19,569 nucleotides of DNA. Source: Deltaproteobacteria bacterium (GTDB taxonomy: Bacteria > Desulfobacterota > Syntrophia > Syntrophales > UBA2210). A program made the position numbers and the translations under genes. Positions 15,400 to 19,569 of this stretch are shown piece after piece; position 1 is the stretch's first letter; the number at the start of each line of letters is the position of its first letter. The notes under the pieces were generated by a model. The model searched no databases. It saw nothing but the letters and a program-made list of their open reading frames with translations, and was not told the DNA's origin. The stretch covers positions 1 through 19,569 of the forward strand of contig JAFGPZ010000325.1 in assembly GCA_016935935.1 (NCBI GenBank). The letters run 5' to 3'.

Positions 15400-17133
15400 A
15401 TGAAGTCTTTTCATTTGATTAAATCATATCTCATGCGGCGACGCGCTATTATCATCACCGGCGTACTTTGTCTGATGGGTGTCGATACATTACAGCTTTT
15501 TATCCCCAGGGTCATAAAGTGGGTCGTCGACGACCTGACAATGCTGCATGTCGAAAGGGCGCAGCTCGCCCTCTATGCAGCAGAAATCTTAGGCATAGCA
15601 GTCATGATGGCCCTCCTCCGCTTTGTTTGGAGGAGGTTTCTGATAGGTTCGTCGAGGGAGATCGAGAAAGAGATTCGCAACCGGCTCTTTTTACACATTC
15701 AGACACTCTCGGCGAATTACTTTGGCAAGACAAAGACGGGCGATCTCATGGCCCATGCCACCAATGACATTAACAATATACGGATGGCTGTGGGAATGGG
15801 GGTGGTTGCCCTGACAGATGCCATATTCCTGGGAAGCGCCGCCATATGCTTCATGGCCTATATAAATGTAAAATTGACACTCTTCGCCCTGATCCCCATG
15901 CCGGCCATTGTCCTGGTAACACGGGCGCTGGCAAAAAAAATGCATCACCGGTATACAAAGGTCCAGTCCACCTTTTCGGAATTGACGGAGGCGGTGCGGG
16001 AAAGTTTTTCTGGTATTCGCATTATCAAGGCCTTTAATCAGGAAAGGAATGCGACATACCGTGTAGGGGGAGTGTCGAAAAAGTATATCAGGGAAAACAT
16101 CAAGCTGGTTAAAATAACGGGGATGTTCTTTCCTATGATGCTCCTTTTCACCAATATAAGCCTGTCAATTGTCTTATTTCTGGGGGGACGTCAGGCGATA
16201 ACTGCGGAGATTACGCCCGGTGATTTTGTCGCCTTCATCTCCTATCTCAACCTGCTGACATGGCCCATGATGGCCATGGGCTGGGTTACCAACCTGATCC
16301 AGCGCGGCTCTGCCTCTCTGGACAGGATCAATAGTATATTACAGACGGAATCGGACATAGTAGAGATAAAAGACGCTCCCACGAAGTTGCAAATCAAGGG
16401 GAAACTCACTTTTACAGGGGTGACCTTTTCCTATCAACGTCACTATCCTCCCGCATTAACGGATATCAGTTTTGTTGTAGAACGCGGATCTGTCCTCGGC
16501 ATTGCCGGTGCTCAGGGGAGCGGCAAGACGACACTCTTGAAGCTTATTCCCCGTATCTATGATGTGACATGTGGCAGTATCACCATCGACGATGAAGATA
16601 TAAAAAACATTAAACTCCATGACCTGAGAGAGAGTATCGGTTTTGTGTCGCAGGAACCCTTTCTCTTTTCCGGTAACATCAGGGAAAATATTGCCTTCGG
16701 CGCAGATATCGATGAAGATGCCCTCATTAAAGCAGCGAAGTCTGCGGCCCTCTACGATACGATCATGTCCTTTCCTGCCGGCTTTGATACTATCGTCGGC
16801 GAAAAGGGCATCGTCCTTTCAGGGGGGCAGAAACAGAGAATCATTATTGCCCGGGCCTTGATCAAGGATCCACCCATCCTTCTTCTGGACGATCCCATCG
16901 GGCAGGTGGATACGCAGACGGCTGCCATGATCATCGGGACAATACGTGCCATGGCTCGGGAAAAGACGATCATTATCGCTTCTCACCGCCTCCCGGCGAT
17001 CCAGTTTGCCGATAATATTATTATACTTGAAGATGGAAAGGTTGTGGAATCGGGCACTCACGACGGGCTTATCGCTTCCGATGGATACTATGCAAGAACC
17101 CATTTCATTCAGAGCACCGAGGTGTTGGGATAA
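15400..17133 (+). CDS. ABC exporter half-transporter, degenerate-site subunit (MdlA/BmrC-like)
   Basis: A 577-residue membrane protein with an N-terminal six-helix exporter domain (about 10-310) fused to a C-terminal ATPase. Walker A is GAQGSGKT (370-377), Q-loop Q418, signature LSGGQ (473-477), Walker B ILLLDD (493-498) and H-loop H529. The catalytic glutamate after Walker B is an aspartate (D498), and the D-loop reads GQVD rather than SALD/SAVD. This is the pattern of the non-hydrolysing subunit in heterodimeric exporters such as MdlA, BmrC and TM287. A GTG at 15385 is also in frame, but AAGGGAAGG at 15388-15396 sits before the ATG at 15400. The partner gene starts 18 bp downstream. The substrate may be lipid or drug-like, but nothing in the sequence decides it. 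Confidence 0.93.
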   Translation: MKSFHLIKSYLMRRRAIIITGVLCLMGVDTLQLFIPRVIKWVVDDLTMLHVERAQLALYAAEILGIAVMMALLRFVWRRFLIGSSREIEKEIRNRLFLHIQTLSANYFGKTKTGDLMAHATNDINNIRMAVGMGVVALTDAIFLGSAAICFMAYINVKLTLFALIPMPAIVLVTRALAKKMHHRYTKVQSTFSELTEAVRESFSGIRIIKAFNQERNATYRVGGVSKKYIRENIKLVKITGMFFPMMLLFTNISLSIVLFLGGRQAITAEITPGDFVAFISYLNLLTWPMMAMGWVTNLIQRGSASLDRINSILQTESDIVEIKDAPTKLQIKGKLTFTGVTFSYQRHYPPALTDISFVVERGSVLGIAGAQGSGKTTLLKLIPRIYDVTCGSITIDDEDIKNIKLHDLRESIGFVSQEPFLFSGNIRENIAFGADIDEDALIKAAKSAALYDTIMSFPAGFDTIVGEKGIVLSGGQKQRIIIARALIKDPPILLLDDPIGQVDTQTAAMIIGTIRAMAREKTIIIASHRLPAIQFADNIIILEDGKVVESGTHDGLIASDGYYARTHFIQSTEVLG

Positions 17134-17151
17134 TAGGGGCATATTACGAAT

Positions 17152-19116
17152 ATGACTGAAGGGACAAACATATTTGAAGAAAAAAAGCTGGGAAAGGCTC
17201 GTGATGCCGGCCTTTTGAGGAGGCTCTTTCCCTATGTTAGACCCTATTGTAGTCTGCTTTCTGTGGCCTTACTTCTTATCATGCTCATTACTTTGGCGGA
17301 GCTTGCCATACCCTATGTCACGAAAATCGCCATCGACGGCTATATTGTTCCTCAGGAAACAAATCTTCGCGACGACAAGGGTGAGCAGACCAGATATCTG
17401 AAAGTGGATCGATCCGACCCGAAAGTCAGGGACATTATCAATGCCTATCCCGATATAATCAGGAGAAACGGCGACACCTTCATCATTTACTATGAAGACC
17501 TTGATCAGCTCCCTCGGAAGGTGATTGCAAAACTCCGCAAGGATGATCTTCAGGGTATCTCTTATGCAGTTGCCGGGCTTCTCATTTTGATCTTGGTCAC
17601 ATTTCTACTGACAACTGCGCAGATCCTCATCATGGAATACGCAGGCCAGAGGATTATGCATGACCTGCGAATGCGGCTCTTCTCCCACATCCAGGGGCTC
17701 GCCATCCGCTTCTTTACTAAAAATCCCGTGGGCAGGCTGGTTACACGCGTAACCAACGATACGCAGAATATGCATGAGATGTTTACATCGGTCATAATCT
17801 TTGTTGTCAAGGACATCTTTCTCATCGTGGGGATTACGGTCGTCCTTTTTTATATCGACTGGAAGCTCTCCCTTCTTGTCTATCTCCTCTTTCCCCTCGT
17901 TTTCTATACGGCATACCGCTTCTCACGGGTGGCGCGAGGTGCCTTCCGGACGCTGCGTGTCAAGATAGCCGAAATCAACTCCAAATTTTCCGAAACCATT
18001 GGCGGGATGCAGGTGATACAGCTCTTCAATCAGGCCCTGGCAAACTACAGGACTTTCAAGGGAGTCAACGGTGAATATTACCGTGCGGCGATGGAACAGA
18101 TAACCGTCTTTGCGATCTTCATGCCCCTTATCGAACTGATGAGTTCCATCGCTCTGGCCATCGTCATCTTTTACGGCGGCGGAAGCCTGCTTGCCGAACG
18201 CATTACGCTGGGGACACTGGTCGTTTTCATATCCTACCTCAGGATGTTTTTCAGCCCGATCAGAGACATAGCGGAAAAGTACAATATATCCCTCAACGCC
18301 TTATCTTCAGCGGAACGAATATTCCTGATTCTGGACGAAGATGATTTCATGCCCGAGGCGACGGAGAAGGACCGAAAGGATATTCCCGAAAGAATAGAAT
18401 CACTCGCCTTTGACAGGGTATCCTTTTCCTACGTGCCCGGTGAGACCATTTTAGATGATATTTCTTTTTGCACCGGTGCCAACGAGACGATAGCCGTCGT
18501 TGGTCCAACCGGCGCGGGCAAGACAACGCTGGTCAATCTTATTACGCGTTTCTATGATCCCGATTCCGGGACAATATCTATGAACGGGACCAGCATCGAC
18601 AGTTTCAGTGTGGCACAATTGCGGGGAAAAATCGCTATAGTCATGCAGGACCCCTTCATATTCTCCGGTACCATAGAGGATAATATCTTTGCTGGAAGAG
18701 AGGGGATAACTAAGGAAGAGATTGACACAATCCTCGATGCATCTTACTGCAAATCCTTTATCGAGCGGCTTCCCGAAGGGATCGCTACAGAGATGTCGGA
18801 AGGAGGATCTTCACTGTCCAGCGGCGAGCGGCAACTTCTCTCCATTGCACGGGCGCTGGCCCGCGATCCTCAGTTGATAATATTTGATGAAGCCACGTCT
18901 TATATAGATTCGGAGACGGAGGAAAAGATACAGAACGCTCTCTTCAACCTGGCGAAAAACCGCATGGCCATCATAATTGCCCACCGCCTCAGCACCGCAC
19001 GCATAGCGGACCGGATCATGGTGCTCCGCGATGGCAAAATCATCGAAACGGGTAACCACGACGAATTGATCACAAAAAGAGGATTCTATTATCGACTCCA
19101 CGAGCTGCAGGGGTAG
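17152..19116 (+). CDS. ABC exporter half-transporter, catalytic subunit (MdlB/BmrD-like)
   Basis: A 654-residue partner of the preceding gene: exporter membrane domain (about 25-385), then ATPase. Walker A GPTGAGKT (451-458), Walker B LIIFDE with catalytic E580, and H611 are intact. The signature is LSSGE (555-559) instead of LSGGQ. In the heterodimer this altered signature pairs with the partner's D498 site, while its own intact Walker site pairs with the partner's LSGGQ, giving one weak and one active ATP site. Between the first and second membrane helices there is an extra loop of about 70 residues (65-135), rich in charged residues, which should lie outside the membrane and accounts for the extra length; I recall a similar loop in YheH-type subunits. 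The ribosome site before the ATG at 17152 is weak, so translation may be coupled to the upstream gene. Confidence 0.93.
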   Translation: MTEGTNIFEEKKLGKARDAGLLRRLFPYVRPYCSLLSVALLLIMLITLAELAIPYVTKIAIDGYIVPQETNLRDDKGEQTRYLKVDRSDPKVRDIINAYPDIIRRNGDTFIIYYEDLDQLPRKVIAKLRKDDLQGISYAVAGLLILILVTFLLTTAQILIMEYAGQRIMHDLRMRLFSHIQGLAIRFFTKNPVGRLVTRVTNDTQNMHEMFTSVIIFVVKDIFLIVGITVVLFYIDWKLSLLVYLLFPLVFYTAYRFSRVARGAFRTLRVKIAEINSKFSETIGGMQVIQLFNQALANYRTFKGVNGEYYRAAMEQITVFAIFMPLIELMSSIALAIVIFYGGGSLLAERITLGTLVVFISYLRMFFSPIRDIAEKYNISLNALSSAERIFLILDEDDFMPEATEKDRKDIPERIESLAFDRVSFSYVPGETILDDISFCTGANETIAVVGPTGAGKTTLVNLITRFYDPDSGTISMNGTSIDSFSVAQLRGKIAIVMQDPFIFSGTIEDNIFAGREGITKEEIDTILDASYCKSFIERLPEGIATEMSEGGSSLSSGERQLLSIARALARDPQLIIFDEATSYIDSETEEKIQNALFNLAKNRMAIIIAHRLSTARIADRIMVLRDGKIIETGNHDELITKRGFYYRLHELQG

Positions 19117-19179
19117 GGTATAACTGACGCATGTCAGAAATTGAGCGATCTGACGATTCCTTCTATCTAAATTAAATCC

Positions 19180-19207
19180 TTGACTTTTATTATGATTCAA
19201 GTATCAT
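19180..19207 (+). promoter_or_regulatory. Sigma-70-type promoter with overlapping dyad, pointing out of the window
   Basis: TTGACT (19180-19185) and TATCAT (19202-19207) are 16 bp apart, each a 5/6 match. An inverted repeat ATGAT-N6-ATCAT (19192-19196 and 19203-19207) covers the -10, where a repressor could act. No gene follows within the window, so it could serve a gene beyond 19569 or a small RNA. Confidence 0.45.
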
Positions 19208-19298
19208 CATTCCGAAAGCGCGATTGTTCTATTAACGTGTAATCACAATCAGTAGTCGTAATCCTTAACATTGAAGCTCCCCGCAGCAAGGAGGCTGT

Positions 19299-19419
19299 GA
19301 GACCTTTGCATAACTGTCGTTATTTGTCATTTCGACCGTAGGGAGAAATCTTAACGAACTTGAATCATTAAGATTTATCGTCGCTTACTCTCCTCGAAAT
19401 GACAAAATTCAAAGGTCTC
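19299..19419. repeat. 121 bp inverted-repeat element (MITE-like), TGTCATTTCGA family
   Basis: Three nested pairs of perfect arms are visible: GAGACCTTTG (19299-19308) with CAAAGGTCTC (19410-19419); TTTGTCATTTCGA (19323-19335) with TCGAAATGACAAA (19394-19406); and AAATCTTAA (19346-19354) with TTAAGATTT (19368-19376). The whole can fold into one long interrupted hairpin. It encodes no protein. The TGTCATTTCGA ends are, from memory, a widespread intergenic repeat in anaerobic bacteria. Confidence 0.75.
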
Positions 19420-19441
19420 GCTGTGTAGTAATAGGGTGAAA

Positions 19442-19524
19442 TGTCATTCCGAACGAATGTGAGGAGTCTTAAAGATCCCTCTCTCTGCTCGGGACATGGA
19501 TTTCTCGCTTTGCTCGAAATGACA
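19442..19524. repeat. Second, diverged copy of the TGTCATTTCGA-type repeat
   Basis: TGTCATTCCGA (19442-19452) faces TCGAAATGACA (19514-19524) with one mismatch, and the interior contains GGATTTCTCGCTTTGCTCG, similar to the right half of the preceding element. It begins 22 bp after that element ends. No open frame. Confidence 0.65.
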
Positions 19525-19569
19525 AAAAGAAGAATTGTGACACAGTCTCAAGTTGCGGGGAATCTCCGA

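Larger units (their letters stand above)
19278..19561. repeat. Repeat element bounded by TCCCCGCA/TGCGGGGA, apparently split by inserted repeats
   Basis: TCCCCGCA at 19278-19285 is the reverse complement of TGCGGGGA at 19554-19561, 268 bp apart. Their flanks (..GCAGCAAG on the left, AATCTCC on the right) are like the two halves of a short palindromic repeat I remember as CCCCGCAGCAAG-CTGCGGGGAATCTCC. This suggests that the sequence between them was inserted into one such copy. Confidence 0.45.
19117..19569. other. Gene-free right end of the window
   Basis: After the ABC operon there is a short hairpin CTGAC-N4-GTCAG (19124-19137) without a T run, then the outward-facing promoter and the nested repeats listed separately. 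No open frame here looks coding. Confidence 0.6.

Noticed and set aside
19299..19524. Repeats at the right end as a CRISPR array
   Set aside because: The copies are inverted-repeat elements of unequal length with no direct repeat/spacer regularity.

Overview
This 19.6 kb window looks like part of the chromosome of an anaerobic, amino-acid-using bacterium, most likely a deltaproteobacterium in the broad sense (Desulfobacterota or a syntroph). The reasons are a tungsten-type aldehyde:ferredoxin oxidoreductase, two different glutamate dehydrogenases, a sigma-54-dependent NtrC-type regulator with a soluble kinase carrying an 'ELNC..Y' sensor segment, and intergenic repeats of the TGTCATTTCGA type. 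The lineage is an inference; no ribosomal gene is present to confirm it.

Left part, + strand (1-6417). The window opens in the last codons of a probable alanine dehydrogenase. A divergent M19 dipeptidase-family protein follows, which has lost several classical metal ligands, then a stand-alone Rossmann-fold dehydrogenase-like protein, a 592 bp gene-free stretch with two strong hairpins, the aldehyde:ferredoxin oxidoreductase, and an NADP-type glutamate dehydrogenase (gdhA).

Middle part, - strand (6437-15160). Read in the direction of transcription (right to left), there is a cold-shock protein with a long leader and a terminator; a histidine kinase/sigma-54 response regulator pair; a good sigma-54 promoter (11325-11340); a two-gene unit of a small cysteine-rich protein and a 115-kDa-class NAD glutamate dehydrogenase; and a diaminopropionate ammonia-lyase with its own sigma-70-like promoter. 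The simplest reading is that the kinase/regulator pair activates the sigma-54 promoter of the cysteine-rich protein/NAD-GDH operon, giving signal-controlled glutamate catabolism.

Right part, + strand (15400-19569). Two adjacent ABC exporter half-transporters form a probable heterodimer with one degenerate ATP site (MdlAB/BmrCD/TM287-288 type). After them come a promoter-like sequence with an overlapping inverted repeat and a nest of inverted-repeat elements that appear inserted into one another.

The metabolic genes fit together: peptide or amino-acid hydrolysis, deamination by alanine and glutamate dehydrogenases and diaminopropionate lyase, and low-potential oxidation of aldehydes linked to ferredoxin. 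The least explained items are the cysteine-rich protein with a duplicated Cys motif, the ligand-poor M19 protein with its Rossmann neighbour, and the nested repeats at the right end. I found no CRISPR array, tRNA, rRNA, phage gene or transposase.
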